NCBI GenBank assembly: GCA_001830045.1
Contig: MIDA01000105.1
Coordinates: 24,487 to 88,486 of the forward strand
DNA length: 64,000 nt
Direction: 5' to 3'
From: Tenericutes bacterium RIFOXYA12_FULL_35_10
GTDB lineage: Bacteria > Bacillota_I > Bacilli_A > Acholeplasmatales > Acholeplasmataceae
Part shown: positions 1-10,061 of the stretch, piece after piece
Position numbering within the stretch: position 1 is the stretch's first letter
Layout: each line of letters opens with the position of its first letter
The notes under the pieces: model-generated
The model's input: the letters and a program-made list of their open reading frames with translations, nothing else
What the model was told of the DNA's origin: nothing
Database searches by the model: none
Translations under genes and position numbers: made by a program

Positions 1-852
1 AAACTTCTCCCCATGCAAAGAGAAGACTTCATCGGATTATATAAAGAGATGAAGGGTTACGCCGTGACCATCCGTTATTTGGATCCACCTCTACATGAAT
101 TCGTTCCAACTGCTGAAGATGATATTCGTGATTTAGCAAAAGAAATGGGATTAACATTTGAAGAACTTTCTAAGACAATTAATGATCTTCATGAAACAAA
201 CCCAATGTTAGGTCACCGTGGTGTTAGACTTTCAGTCACTTACCCTGAAATTGCAGAAATGCAAACCAGAGCGGTCATTGAAGCTGCAATTCACGTGAAG
301 AAAGAAGGACTTGATATCACTCCAGAAATCATGATTCCTTTAGTTGGTGAAGTCAAAGAACTTCAATACGTTAAAGATATCGTTGTTGAAACTGCAGACA
401 GAATTATTAAAGAATCTGGTTTAGATCTTAAGTACTTAGTGGGTACGATGATTGAAATCCCAAGAGCTGCAATCACTGCAGATATCATTGCGAAAGAAGC
501 AGAATTCTTTAGCTTTGGTACAAACGATTTAACACAAATGACCTTTGGTTTCTCAAGAGATGACGCTGGCAAGTTCTTAGGCGATTACTACGAAAAGAAG
601 ATTTTCGCTTCTGACCCATTTGCGCATATCGACCAAACAGGTGTTGGTAAATTAATGGAAATGGCTGTTACTTTAGGTAAACAAACAAGACCTGATATTA
701 AATTAGGTATTTGTGGTGAACACGGTGGGGACCCACTTTCAGTGGAATTCTGCCATAACATCGGTTTAACATATGTTTCATGTTCTCCATTTAGAGTGCC
801 GATTGCAAGACTTGCAGCTGCACATGCTAACATTAAGAACCCAAGAAAATAA
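1..852 (+). CDS. ppdK: pyruvate, phosphate dikinase, C-terminal part (gene starts before the window)
   Basis: Frame is open from base 1 (KLLPMQREDF...). PEP-utiliser C-terminal motifs: LGHRGVRL, PEIMIPLVGEVKEL, GTMIEIPRAA, FFSFGTNDLTQMTFGFSRDD, GICGEHGGDP. Confidence 0.93.
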   Translation, partial: KLLPMQREDFIGLYKEMKGYAVTIRYLDPPLHEFVPTAEDDIRDLAKEMGLTFEELSKTINDLHETNPMLGHRGVRLSVTYPEIAEMQTRAVIEAAIHVKKEGLDITPEIMIPLVGEVKELQYVKDIVVETADRIIKESGLDLKYLVGTMIEIPRAAITADIIAKEAEFFSFGTNDLTQMTFGFSRDDAGKFLGDYYEKKIFASDPFAHIDQTGVGKLMEMAVTLGKQTRPDIKLGICGEHGGDPLSVEFCHNIGLTYVSCSPFRVPIARLAAAHANIKNPRK

Positions 853-865
853 GTCAATATGAAAT

Positions 866-895
866 TAAGCCTGACTATATGTTGGGCTTTTTTTA
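866..895 (+). terminator. rho-independent terminator after ppdK
   Basis: AAGCC...GGGCTT stem followed by TTTTTTT. Confidence 0.6.
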
Positions 896-1117
896 TTAGA
901 AGAGTAGGAGACAGCTCTATATCTTCTTATACCAGGGTTCTCAGTCTGGAATTTGAATAGCAAAAAGAAGCGGGTGAACGATCATCCATAAATACATAGT
1001 TTTGTTTTCATTAAACCACAGTTCACTAATAATTGGATAATTTAATCTACAATAATTGGAATAAAAAGATGATATAAATTGGAATAGTGATATAATGAAC
1101 ATAGAGGTGATTACTAA

Positions 1118-2377
1118 ATGGCTTTCATTAATTATCGTAAGAGACTTATCGAACAAGATATCGAGAATAAAATGAGATATAGTGGTGGTGTTGTTATAGA
1201 AGGTCCTAAATGGGCTGGTAAATCTACAACAGCTGCTTTATTTTCAAAAACCATCATTAAACTTCAAAATCCGATCATCAAAAAACAGTATCAAACATTA
1301 GCAACGATATCAAAAGATGAACTATTGTCGGGTGAAAAGCCAATTCTTTTTGATGAATGGCAAGAAGTTCCAGAACTATGGGATTTTATCCGATTAGATA
1401 TCGATGAGCATAAGTTCAAAGGTGCATATCTGTTAACTGGTTCAACAAAAAAACAAAATTTGCCTGTTTCTCACACTGGAACAGGTAGAATAAATTCTAT
1501 ATATATGAGACCCATGAGTCTTTATGAAAGTGGTGACTCAACAGGTACTGTTTCACTTAGCGCCTTATTTAAAGGTGTGAAACTAAAACCTGTAAAATCT
1601 CATATAACAATTAATGATATTGCACAACTTATATGTCGAGGGGGTTGGCCCGGAAGTCTAGATTTAACGGTTAAAGATCAGCTGCTCGTGGCTAGAGATT
1701 TATTAGAAAGCATTATTAAAAATGATGTCGATGAAGTAGACGGTATAAAGAAAGATAAAGAAAAAATGAGAAAACTGATAAGAAGTTATGCTAGAAATAT
1801 ATCAACTTTAGCCACTAGCAAAACAATTTATCAAGATCAAAATAACGAAGGATTACTTTTGGATTATAAAACATTTGACTCCTATGTTAATGCATTACAA
1901 AGATTGTTTATCATAGAAAATGTTAAAGCTTGGTCTCCACAAATTAGAAGTTCATCAACCATTAGAACATCAGATAAAAAACAATTTGTAGATCCATCAA
2001 TTGCTGTTGCTGCACTAGGTTTATCTGTAGAAAAGTTAAAAAATGATTTTAATACATTTGGATTTTTCTTTGAATCTATTTGCACAAGAGATATAAAAAT
2101 TTATGCTCAAACACTTGAGGGTGAAGTATATCATTACCTCGACTCATCGGGTTTAGAAATCGACTTGATTATCGAATTAAATGATGGAAATTGGGCCGCT
2201 ATAGAGGTAAAAATGGGAGAAAATGAAGTTGAAAAAGCTGCAGAAAACCTAAAAAAACTGGCGAACTTACATAAGGTTGTCAAACCCTCATTTTTAATGA
2301 TACTAACAAATACTCAGTTAGGGTACCAACGACAAGATGGCGTATTCGTTATACCAATAGGTTGCCTTAAACCATAA
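1118..2377 (+). CDS. AAA-type ATP-binding protein with DUF4143-like C-terminus
   Basis: GPKWAGKSTTAALFS Walker A, ILFDEWQEVPELWDFIR Walker B-like, YLLTGSTKK, and C-terminal ...EIDLIIELNDGNWAAIEVKMG typical of AAA_14/DUF4143 proteins. AGAGGTGA ribosome binding site. Confidence 0.85.
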   Translation: MAFINYRKRLIEQDIENKMRYSGGVVIEGPKWAGKSTTAALFSKTIIKLQNPIIKKQYQTLATISKDELLSGEKPILFDEWQEVPELWDFIRLDIDEHKFKGAYLLTGSTKKQNLPVSHTGTGRINSIYMRPMSLYESGDSTGTVSLSALFKGVKLKPVKSHITINDIAQLICRGGWPGSLDLTVKDQLLVARDLLESIIKNDVDEVDGIKKDKEKMRKLIRSYARNISTLATSKTIYQDQNNEGLLLDYKTFDSYVNALQRLFIIENVKAWSPQIRSSSTIRTSDKKQFVDPSIAVAALGLSVEKLKNDFNTFGFFFESICTRDIKIYAQTLEGEVYHYLDSSGLEIDLIIELNDGNWAAIEVKMGENEVEKAAENLKKLANLHKVVKPSFLMILTNTQLGYQRQDGVFVIPIGCLKP

Positions 2378-2573
2378 TAATCAATAACTTTGAATAATGA
2401 TTGATAGGAATAAGAATGAAATGTGTTTTTAAAAGTAATTAACAATTTCATAATTGGAAAAAAAGATGAGATGATAGATCTGATCTTTTTTTGTGAAATG
2501 ATGTGAGAAATGCAAAATTGTTGAAAAGTCAACAAAAAAGAGTATCATAGAAACTATGACTATGGAGGTTTCT

Positions 2574-4343
2574 ATGTTTAAATTATTTAAGTATTTTAGA
2601 TGGTATCATTATATGTTTATCGTCTTGATTGCAGGATTGATTTACGGTCAAGTCCAAATGGACTTAGCGCTTCCTGAGTATATGGGAAAAATCATTATTC
2701 TGATTAATCAAGGCATTCAAACAGGGACACCACAAACCAGTGAGATTTTAAATGAAGGATTAATGATGTTGCTCATCACGTTTGGTTCGATTACAGCAAC
2801 CATTATTGCAAGTTTTATCGCAGCAAGACTTGGGACTAGATTAGCTGTAACGATCAGACATCGTTTGTTTCAGCATATCCAAGGTTTTTCTGCAGCTGAA
2901 ATGAATCATTTTTCAACACCATCACTCATTACGAGAAGTACGAATGATGTGCAACAAGTTCAAATGGCTGTCATCATGATGTTGCGTATGCTAATTACAG
3001 CACCGATTATGGCATTTTCAGGCATTCGAAAAGTCACGTCGATTAACTTAACTATGAGTTTAATTGTTGTAGGTGGTGTGGTTGCGATTATTGCACTCAT
3101 TTCAGTCATCTTTATTTTAGTTGGACCGAAGTTTGCGAAGATTCAAACAAAGATTGATGATGTCAACCAAGTGACAAGAGAAACCTTAACGGGTATTCGT
3201 GTCGTAAGAGCACATCGTGCAGAACATATTCAAGGTGATAAATTTGAAGTTGTTAACACAGATTTAACCAAAACACAACTTTTCGTTAACAGTGCATTTG
3301 CAGTGATGAACCCAGGAATGAGTTTTATTATGAATGCACTCAATTTAGCATTGATAACGGTTGGAGCTGTTTTAATTGGTGATGGTTTGTTAGGTTCTAA
3401 TCCGATTGAAGGCCTTTCACTTCAAGTGCAGTTTACGTCGTATGCAATGACGATTCTTATAGCCTTTATGATTTTAATTATGCTCTTTATCTTTTTACCA
3501 AGAGCATGGGTATCAGCAAAACGAATTAATGAAGTGTTAGATCAACCTTACACCATCCATGATGGTTCATCTACTTTTGATGATACATCTCGCGATTTAG
3601 TTGTTGAATTCAAACACGTTAGTTTTCGTTACCCACACGCGGATGAAGACGTTTTAAAAGATGTTAGTTTTAAAGTCAAAAAAGGTGAAACACTCGCATT
3701 TATTGGTTCTACTGGATCAGGTAAATCTACGATCGTATCACTCTTACTGAGATTTTATGATGTGACACAAGGTGAAATTTTAATCAATGGTGTGAATATC
3801 AAGTCATATCAGTTAAGTGAACTCTATCGCTTGATGGGTTACGTGCCACAAAAAGGTACGCTTTTTAGAGGTACGATTAAGTCAAATCTTGAAATAGGTC
3901 GTAGGGAAGCTGATGAAGATCAAATGATTGAAGCACTGGATACAGCACAAATCAAATCGATTTTAAATGAAGGTGAAGAAGGTTTAAATCGTTCTATAGA
4001 TCAAGGTGGTCAAAACGTATCTGGTGGACAACGCCAAAGACTATCGATTGCACGTGCATTAATTAAAAAACCACAGATTTATATCTTTGATGATTCATTT
4101 AGTGCACTCGATTATCGCACAGATCGACTGCTTAGAAAAGCACTTAAAAAGCAAACAGAACACGCATTAACCGTCATCATTGGTCAACGCATCGGAACCA
4201 TTCTTGATGCAGAACAAATCATTGTTCTTGATCAAGGAATCATTGTAGGTCAAGGTAAACATCATGAGCTTCTTGAATCATGTCAAGCATATCAAGATAT
4301 TGCCTATGCACAGCTATCAAAGGAGGAACTCAGCCATGTCTAA
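2574..4343 (+). CDS. ABC exporter half-transporter (permease-ATPase), subunit 1
   Basis: ABC membrane domain; Walker A GSTGSGKS, signature VSGGQRQRLSIARAL. Start set at ATG 2574 after TATGGAGG. Confidence 0.92.
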   Translation: MFKLFKYFRWYHYMFIVLIAGLIYGQVQMDLALPEYMGKIIILINQGIQTGTPQTSEILNEGLMMLLITFGSITATIIASFIAARLGTRLAVTIRHRLFQHIQGFSAAEMNHFSTPSLITRSTNDVQQVQMAVIMMLRMLITAPIMAFSGIRKVTSINLTMSLIVVGGVVAIIALISVIFILVGPKFAKIQTKIDDVNQVTRETLTGIRVVRAHRAEHIQGDKFEVVNTDLTKTQLFVNSAFAVMNPGMSFIMNALNLALITVGAVLIGDGLLGSNPIEGLSLQVQFTSYAMTILIAFMILIMLFIFLPRAWVSAKRINEVLDQPYTIHDGSSTFDDTSRDLVVEFKHVSFRYPHADEDVLKDVSFKVKKGETLAFIGSTGSGKSTIVSLLLRFYDVTQGEILINGVNIKSYQLSELYRLMGYVPQKGTLFRGTIKSNLEIGRREADEDQMIEALDTAQIKSILNEGEEGLNRSIDQGGQNVSGGQRQRLSIARALIKKPQIYIFDDSFSALDYRTDRLLRKALKKQTEHALTVIIGQRIGTILDAEQIIVLDQGIIVGQGKHHELLESCQAYQDIAYAQLSKEELSHV

Positions 4344-6189
4344 TCAGTCAAAAGATAGCCAAAAGCCTGTTGTTCGTCCAATGCATGGTCCTATGGGACG
4401 CATGGGTGGTGGTGAAAAACCAAAATCCATGAAGAATGCTTTGAAACAATTATTAACGTATATTAAACCATATCGCTTACAGTTTTTAATGATGATTATG
4501 TTTGCTATGTTGGGTGCTGCACTTGCTATTGCTGGACCTAAATTATTAGGAAACATTACATCTGAAATTCAAAAAGGGATTGCTTATAACCCCATATCTG
4601 GAACATTTTTAGTGGATATCAATTTTGATGTCATTTATAACATTGTTTATCTTTTAATCTTACTTTATGGGTTAAGTTTATTCTTTAATGTCACACAAGG
4701 TATTTTAGTCAGTCGTATGACACAAAAGATTTCTAAACAACTCAGAACTGACTTGTTTAAGAAAATGGAAAGATTACCACTTAAATACTTTGATCAGCAT
4801 CCTCATGGTGATACATTATCACGTATGACCAATGATATTGATACCATTGGTCAAGCAATGAATTCATCCGTGTCTTCATTGTTCTCATCGATCACACTTT
4901 TAATTGGTGTGCTCATTATGATGTTAACGATCTCAGGATGGTTGACATTGGTTGCAATGATCACGCTCCCATCAACAACCGTCTTAATGGGTCTCATTAT
5001 GAAGAAAGCAAGAGGCTATTTTAGAAAGCAGCAACAAACCTTAGGATTACTGAATGGACATATTGAAGAAAACTATACGAACCAACAAATTGTTAAAACA
5101 TATCAAGCAGAACAAACCATGTTAGATACATTTGAAGTACACAATAAAGATTTGTATGAATCATCTTGGAAATCACAGTTTATTTCAGGTTTAATGATGC
5201 CACTCACAACGTTTGTAAGTAATCTTTCCTATGTTGCGATTTCGGTTGTAGGCGGTATTTTAGCAATTAGTAGAGGATTACTCATTGGTGATATTCAATC
5301 GATGCTCATGTATGTGAGAACATTTTCTCAACCATTAGGAAACATTGCTCAAAGTTTAACGATGACACAAACAGCTTTAGCAGCTTCAGAAAGAGTATTT
5401 GAATTTCTAAATGAACCCGAGATGATCGTAGAAACAAGAAGCGTTGAGATGAATAAGATCAAGGGAAATGTTCGTTTTGATCATGTTCGTTTCGGTTATG
5501 TCGAAGGTAAAGAAATTATCCATGATTTTAACGCTGAAATTAAAGCTGGTCAAAAGATTGCAATTGTAGGACCAACTGGTGCAGGTAAAACGACACTGGT
5601 TAATCTGTTAATGCGTTTTTATGAACTTAATAGTGGTTCAATTCAAGTTGATGGTATCAAAACGACTGATTTAACCCGCGATCAAGTTCATGAACTTTTT
5701 GGTATGGTACTTCAAGACACATGGTTGTTTAAAGGCAGCATCAAAGATAACTTGAAATACGGAAAACCAGACGTTTCAGATGAATTGATGATCCAAGCAA
5801 CACAAGCAGCAAACATTGACCATTTTATCAAGAGTCTTCCTTATGGATATGATATGGTTCTTGATGAGAATGCAAGTATATCACAAGGACAAAAACAATT
5901 ATTAACTATTGCGAGAGCTATGATCGTTGATGCACCTATGTTGATCTTAGATGAAGCGACATCTTCGGTTGATGTTCGAACTGAACTTCTTATCCAAGAA
6001 GCTATGGATCGCCTCATGAAGGGAAGAACAACGTTTGTTATTGCTCACCGTTTATCAACGATTAAAAATGCAGATCTCATTTTCGTTTTAAAAGATGGTA
6101 ATATCGTTGAGACGGGAACACATAACACGTTACTTGAACAACAAGGTTTTTATGCAGATCTGTATAATAGTCAGTTTGAAACGGAGTGA
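4336..6189 (+). CDS. ABC exporter half-transporter (permease-ATPase), subunit 2
   Basis: Walker A GPTGAGKT, ISQGQKQLLTIARAM, LDEATSSVD. ATG 4336 after AAGGAGG, overlapping the upstream stop. Confidence 0.92.
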   Translation: MSNQSKDSQKPVVRPMHGPMGRMGGGEKPKSMKNALKQLLTYIKPYRLQFLMMIMFAMLGAALAIAGPKLLGNITSEIQKGIAYNPISGTFLVDINFDVIYNIVYLLILLYGLSLFFNVTQGILVSRMTQKISKQLRTDLFKKMERLPLKYFDQHPHGDTLSRMTNDIDTIGQAMNSSVSSLFSSITLLIGVLIMMLTISGWLTLVAMITLPSTTVLMGLIMKKARGYFRKQQQTLGLLNGHIEENYTNQQIVKTYQAEQTMLDTFEVHNKDLYESSWKSQFISGLMMPLTTFVSNLSYVAISVVGGILAISRGLLIGDIQSMLMYVRTFSQPLGNIAQSLTMTQTALAASERVFEFLNEPEMIVETRSVEMNKIKGNVRFDHVRFGYVEGKEIIHDFNAEIKAGQKIAIVGPTGAGKTTLVNLLMRFYELNSGSIQVDGIKTTDLTRDQVHELFGMVLQDTWLFKGSIKDNLKYGKPDVSDELMIQATQAANIDHFIKSLPYGYDMVLDENASISQGQKQLLTIARAMIVDAPMLILDEATSSVDVRTELLIQEAMDRLMKGRTTFVIAHRLSTIKNADLIFVLKDGNIVETGTHNTLLEQQGFYADLYNSQFETE

Positions 6190-6194
6190 TCAAG

Positions 6195-6617
6195 ATGATG
6201 GATTCAAAACTTAATGCTATGCCTAATTTATTTTCAGCATTGCATAAAAAAATGATGGAAAATCATCAACAGTTACTATCTCATTATGGGTTATCAAAAA
6301 TACATCTTCCTTACTTGATGATTTTATCAGCACATGAAGATGGTTTGACACAGAAAGAAATGGTTGATCAACTCTTTTTAGATAAAGGACATGCATCAAG
6401 AGCATTACGTGATTTAGTTGATAAACACATGATCAATAAAGATGATCAAACAACCTATAAGAATAAATATTTCATCAATGAAAACGGCTTGAAAGTTGTT
6501 CAAGCAGTACGTAAACAAACGATGGATTTACGTAAGAAAGTTATCGAGTCTTTAACAGAAGAAGAACTTGTTCTATTCACAAAGGTTATTGAGAAAATGA
6601 TTGAAGTATTAGAATAG
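6195..6617 (+). CDS. MarR family transcriptional regulator
   Basis: Winged-helix MarR pattern (DGLTQKEMVDQLFLDKGHASRALRDLVDKHMI); directly after the ABC pair. Confidence 0.85.
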   Translation: MMDSKLNAMPNLFSALHKKMMENHQQLLSHYGLSKIHLPYLMILSAHEDGLTQKEMVDQLFLDKGHASRALRDLVDKHMINKDDQTTYKNKYFINENGLKVVQAVRKQTMDLRKKVIESLTEEELVLFTKVIEKMIEVLE

Positions 6618-6681
6618 TTCATTTGTTTAAATCAACATTTAGTTTATGGGATAATGAAACCCATGTTAATAAAAACAAATC

Positions 6682-6724
6682 AAAAAACGCAATTTACCAA
6701 ATCAATAGGGTATTTGCGTTTTTT
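6682..6724 (+). terminator. rho-independent terminator
   Basis: AAAAAACGCAAtttacc...gggtaTTTGCGTTTTTT. Confidence 0.75.
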
Positions 6725-6876
6725 AGTTGTTAATTCTGTAAGTTATATGTAAATAGAATGAAAAAATAGATTAAATAAATTAAAAACGTTTTCATGACAG
6801 GGGGGTCTAGGTGACTTATTATATTATGATATAATACATTCGGGAAAAGTCGTTTATCGGCTTTCAAGGAGTGTCT

Positions 6877-8232
6877 ATGCGTAAAACAAAACTTGTAGGG
6901 ACATGTGGACCTGCATCAGAAGATAAAGCCATTTTAAGACAATTGATTCTTTCAGGAGTCAACGTTGTTCGTAATAATTATTCTCATGGTGATCACCAGG
7001 AGCACATACATCGTTTTCATTTAGTACATGAACTTAACAAAGAGTTAGGAACTTATGTAGGGACATTGATGGATACGAAAGGTCCTGAGATAAGAACACA
7101 TAACTTTAAAGAAGGTAAAGCATACATTAAACAAGGATCTACCGTCACGGTTCATATGACTGAAATCTTGGGTGATGAGGAGTCTTTATCGATAACCTAC
7201 GGTGCTTTATTTGATGATGTTGAGATAGGTACAACTCTCTTAATTGATGATGGTTATTTAGGACTTCTCGTGATTGAAAAAAATCATGAGGACCGTACAC
7301 TCATTACGGTTGCTAAAAACTCACACATGGTGAAGAACCGTCGTGGAGTGAACGTGCCTAACACCATCTTAAATATGCCTTTCCTATCGGAACAAGACAT
7401 CCTTGATTTAAAGTTCGCAGCACAAAATGATTATGATTATATCGCAGCATCCTTTACGCGAAGAAAAGAGGATGTGTTTGCCATCCGTGAACTTCTTAAA
7501 CAAGAAGGCAAAGACTACATTCAAATCATCGCAAAAATAGAAAACCAAGAAGGTATCAACAATGTCGATGAAATCATCGACGCTGCAGATGGCATCATGG
7601 TTGCACGTGGTGACTTAGGTGTTGAAGTTTTCGCAGAAGATCTTCCACAAATGCAAAAATCAATTGTTCATAAATGCCAACAAAAAGGTAAGTTGGTGAT
7701 TGTTGCGACTCAAATGCTTGAATCGATGCAACAAAATCCAAGACCGACCAGAGCTGAGGTTTCAGACGTTGCAAATGCAGTTTACGATGGAACGGATGCA
7801 ACGATGTTATCTGGTGAAATGGCACAAGGTAAGTACCCGATTGAATCGGTTGAATATATGTCAAAAATCTCAGAAAAAGCGGAAAAGCACGTCGATCATC
7901 GCAAATTTATGGATCGTGCTCTTTTCGAGGGCGACAATCTCCTTGACGCCATCTCTTTTTCAGCAGCACAAGCTGCCATGCATTACAATGTGAAAGCGAT
8001 GATCGCTTACGGTTATAAAGCAACAGACAATCTATCTAAATATCGTTCGATCGCACCTATTGTTGGTGTGGTGGATTCGTATCATAAAGCAACATCATTA
8101 TCCCTTTATTACGGGGTCTTTCCTGTCATCGGTCAAGAAGAACTTGAGCGTAGACTGAAAAGTCTAGGTGTTGTCAAAGGTGATACCATCCTTGTAGTTC
8201 GTAAATATCAAATTGAGTTTATCAACTACTAA
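6877..8232 (+). CDS. pyk: pyruvate kinase
   Basis: [84 protein letters not shown] before ATG 6877. Confidence 0.96.
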   Translation: MRKTKLVGTCGPASEDKAILRQLILSGVNVVRNNYSHGDHQEHIHRFHLVHELNKELGTYVGTLMDTKGPEIRTHNFKEGKAYIKQGSTVTVHMTEILGDEESLSITYGALFDDVEIGTTLLIDDGYLGLLVIEKNHEDRTLITVAKNSHMVKNRRGVNVPNTILNMPFLSEQDILDLKFAAQNDYDYIAASFTRRKEDVFAIRELLKQEGKDYIQIIAKIENQEGINNVDEIIDAADGIMVARGDLGVEVFAEDLPQMQKSIVHKCQQKGKLVIVATQMLESMQQNPRPTRAEVSDVANAVYDGTDATMLSGEMAQGKYPIESVEYMSKISEKAEKHVDHRKFMDRALFEGDNLLDAISFSAAQAAMHYNVKAMIAYGYKATDNLSKYRSIAPIVGVVDSYHKATSLSLYYGVFPVIGQEELERRLKSLGVVKGDTILVVRKYQIEFINY

Positions 8233-8242
8233 CGAATGCTTA

Positions 8243-8271
8243 TGCAAAAGCATCATTCGTGATGCTTTTTT
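8243..8271 (+). terminator. rho-independent terminator after pyk
   Basis: AAAAGCATCA ttcg TGATGCTTTTTT. Confidence 0.8.
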
Positions 8272-8337
8272 GCTGAAAGAAAGACAGAATGAAACAATAT
8301 CAAGTAAAATAGAAATGAAAGTCGTAGGAGGATAAGT

Positions 8338-10041
8338 ATGACGATTGCACTAGCAGGTATTGGAGAGAACATTATGTTCGTCTTTGGGGGACTCGCATTA
8401 TTTCTTTTCGGGATCAATTTGATGAGTGATTCACTGAAGGCTGCAGCTGGACGTAAATTAAAATCGATAATTGAGAAAGCAACCAATACACCACTAAAAG
8501 GTATTTTGGTAGGGATTTTCTTAACCGTCTTAATTCAATCTTCTTCAGGAACAACTGCGTTAACGATTGGTTTACTTAGAGCAGGACTGATGACATTACC
8601 GCAATCTGTTGGTATTATTATGGGTGCAAACATCGGGACAACCGTGACTGCATTTATTATTGGTTTACCGATTGCGAAATTCGGTTATGTCTTTTTAGGT
8701 ATTGGTGTGATCATGTCATTTATTGGTAAGAAGAAGATCCATCATTTTGGTGGCGTTCTTGCTGGTCTTGGTATGTTATTCGTTGGCCTTGAAGTCATGG
8801 GTGGCGGTCTTAAGCCACTCGCAAGCACACCTGAAGCAGAACAGATGTTTGCAGTCTTCTCACAAAATTGGTTCTTAGGAACGATTTTTGGTACCGTCTT
8901 TACAGCGGTTGTTCAATCATCTTCTGCAGCCATTGGTATTTTAGAAAAACTTTATGCACTGAATGCTGAAGGTATTGATACGATTACATTAGCTGGTGCT
9001 ATTCCGATTTTGCTTGGTGCAAACATCGGAACAACCATTACAGCGTTCTTAGCATCACTTGGTGGTAATACAGAATCCAAACGTGCCGCATTTGTTCACG
9101 TCTTGTTCAACGTCTTAATGACCGTTGTCTTCTTAATTGTTTTAGCACCGTATCGTTTATTTATCATATGGTTCGAAGAAACATTCTTAGTCAGATACTC
9201 AATGATTTCGATCGCATTCGCCCATGCGTTCCAAAACATTACGATGACCATCATCTTGTATTTCTTTATTAAACAAATGATTGCTGCTGCGAAATTTGTT
9301 GTTAAGGATAAAGAGAAAAAACATATTCCAGATGATATGTTTGACGAAAAACTGATTTCAGAATCACCCATGTTAGCTTTAGAAGTTGCAAAACGTGGAA
9401 TTCTTTCCATGGGTGCGGTGATTAAAGAGTATTTTGACATCGTTAAAAACTATAGTTTTAAAGAAGAAGATCATTATGTTGAAGAAGGGTATACGTTAGA
9501 GATGATCACGGATACCTATGACATGAAACTCCATGACTACCTCATTAAAATTTCGATGGCTGGATTAGAGAAAGAAGATTCTGCAAAACTTTCAAGAGAC
9601 TTAGATACCATTAAAGACTTTGAACGTATCGGTGACCACTTAACAAACGTTTTAGAGTTTTTCAAAGAAAGATATGAAGAAAATCAACTTTTATCAGAAG
9701 AAGGTAAAAAAGATTTAAACATGATGTTTGAAGTCTTAGATCAAATGTTAACAGCAACACTCGAAAGTTTCAAAAACCAAGATGTTGAACTCGCTCAAAA
9801 AGTTGTTAAAATGGAAGATGTCGTCGATGAACTCGAAGAAAAATGCCGTTTTAGATATATTGAAAGACTAAAGAACCAAGAAGTGAAGTTTGTGAAAGCA
9901 GCGAACTATCCCGACATTTTAGCAAACCTTGAACGTATCGGTGACCATTTAATGAACATCGTAAGTTCTGTCATTGAACCCATGTATGTTCCACAAAGTG
10001 TGATTGTTCCTAAACCTCACGAAATAGATAAAGATATTTAA
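8338..10041 (+). CDS. Na/Pi cotransporter family protein with C-terminal PhoU-like domain
   Basis: Two QSSSGTT/QSSSAA repeats with GANIGTT motifs; C-terminal helical repeats with [10 protein letters not shown] / [10 protein letters not shown]. Confidence 0.9.
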   Translation: MTIALAGIGENIMFVFGGLALFLFGINLMSDSLKAAAGRKLKSIIEKATNTPLKGILVGIFLTVLIQSSSGTTALTIGLLRAGLMTLPQSVGIIMGANIGTTVTAFIIGLPIAKFGYVFLGIGVIMSFIGKKKIHHFGGVLAGLGMLFVGLEVMGGGLKPLASTPEAEQMFAVFSQNWFLGTIFGTVFTAVVQSSSAAIGILEKLYALNAEGIDTITLAGAIPILLGANIGTTITAFLASLGGNTESKRAAFVHVLFNVLMTVVFLIVLAPYRLFIIWFEETFLVRYSMISIAFAHAFQNITMTIILYFFIKQMIAAAKFVVKDKEKKHIPDDMFDEKLISESPMLALEVAKRGILSMGAVIKEYFDIVKNYSFKEEDHYVEEGYTLEMITDTYDMKLHDYLIKISMAGLEKEDSAKLSRDLDTIKDFERIGDHLTNVLEFFKERYEENQLLSEEGKKDLNMMFEVLDQMLTATLESFKNQDVELAQKVVKMEDVVDELEEKCRFRYIERLKNQEVKFVKAANYPDILANLERIGDHLMNIVSSVIEPMYVPQSVIVPKPHEIDKDI

Positions 10042-10061
10042 ATAAAAAAGGAAGTGGTTTA

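Noticed and set aside
941-1156. Minus-strand 71-aa ORF in the ppdK-DUF4143 gap, possible gene remnant
   Set aside because: No motif recognised and it overlaps the start of the DUF4143 gene; a decayed gene is possible but cannot be supported without a database search.
2457-2493. A-rich/T-rich inverted repeat after the DUF4143 gene (AAAAAAAGAT...ATCTTTTTTT)
   Set aside because: Could be a terminator but the arms are almost all A/T, so not listed as a feature.
7700-7993. 97-aa + ORF inside pyk in another frame
   Set aside because: The pyk frame is intact and conserved across this stretch; no sign of frameshifting.
9096-9440. 114-aa minus-strand ORF inside the Na/Pi transporter
   Set aside because: Antisense to a well-supported gene and no coding signature.
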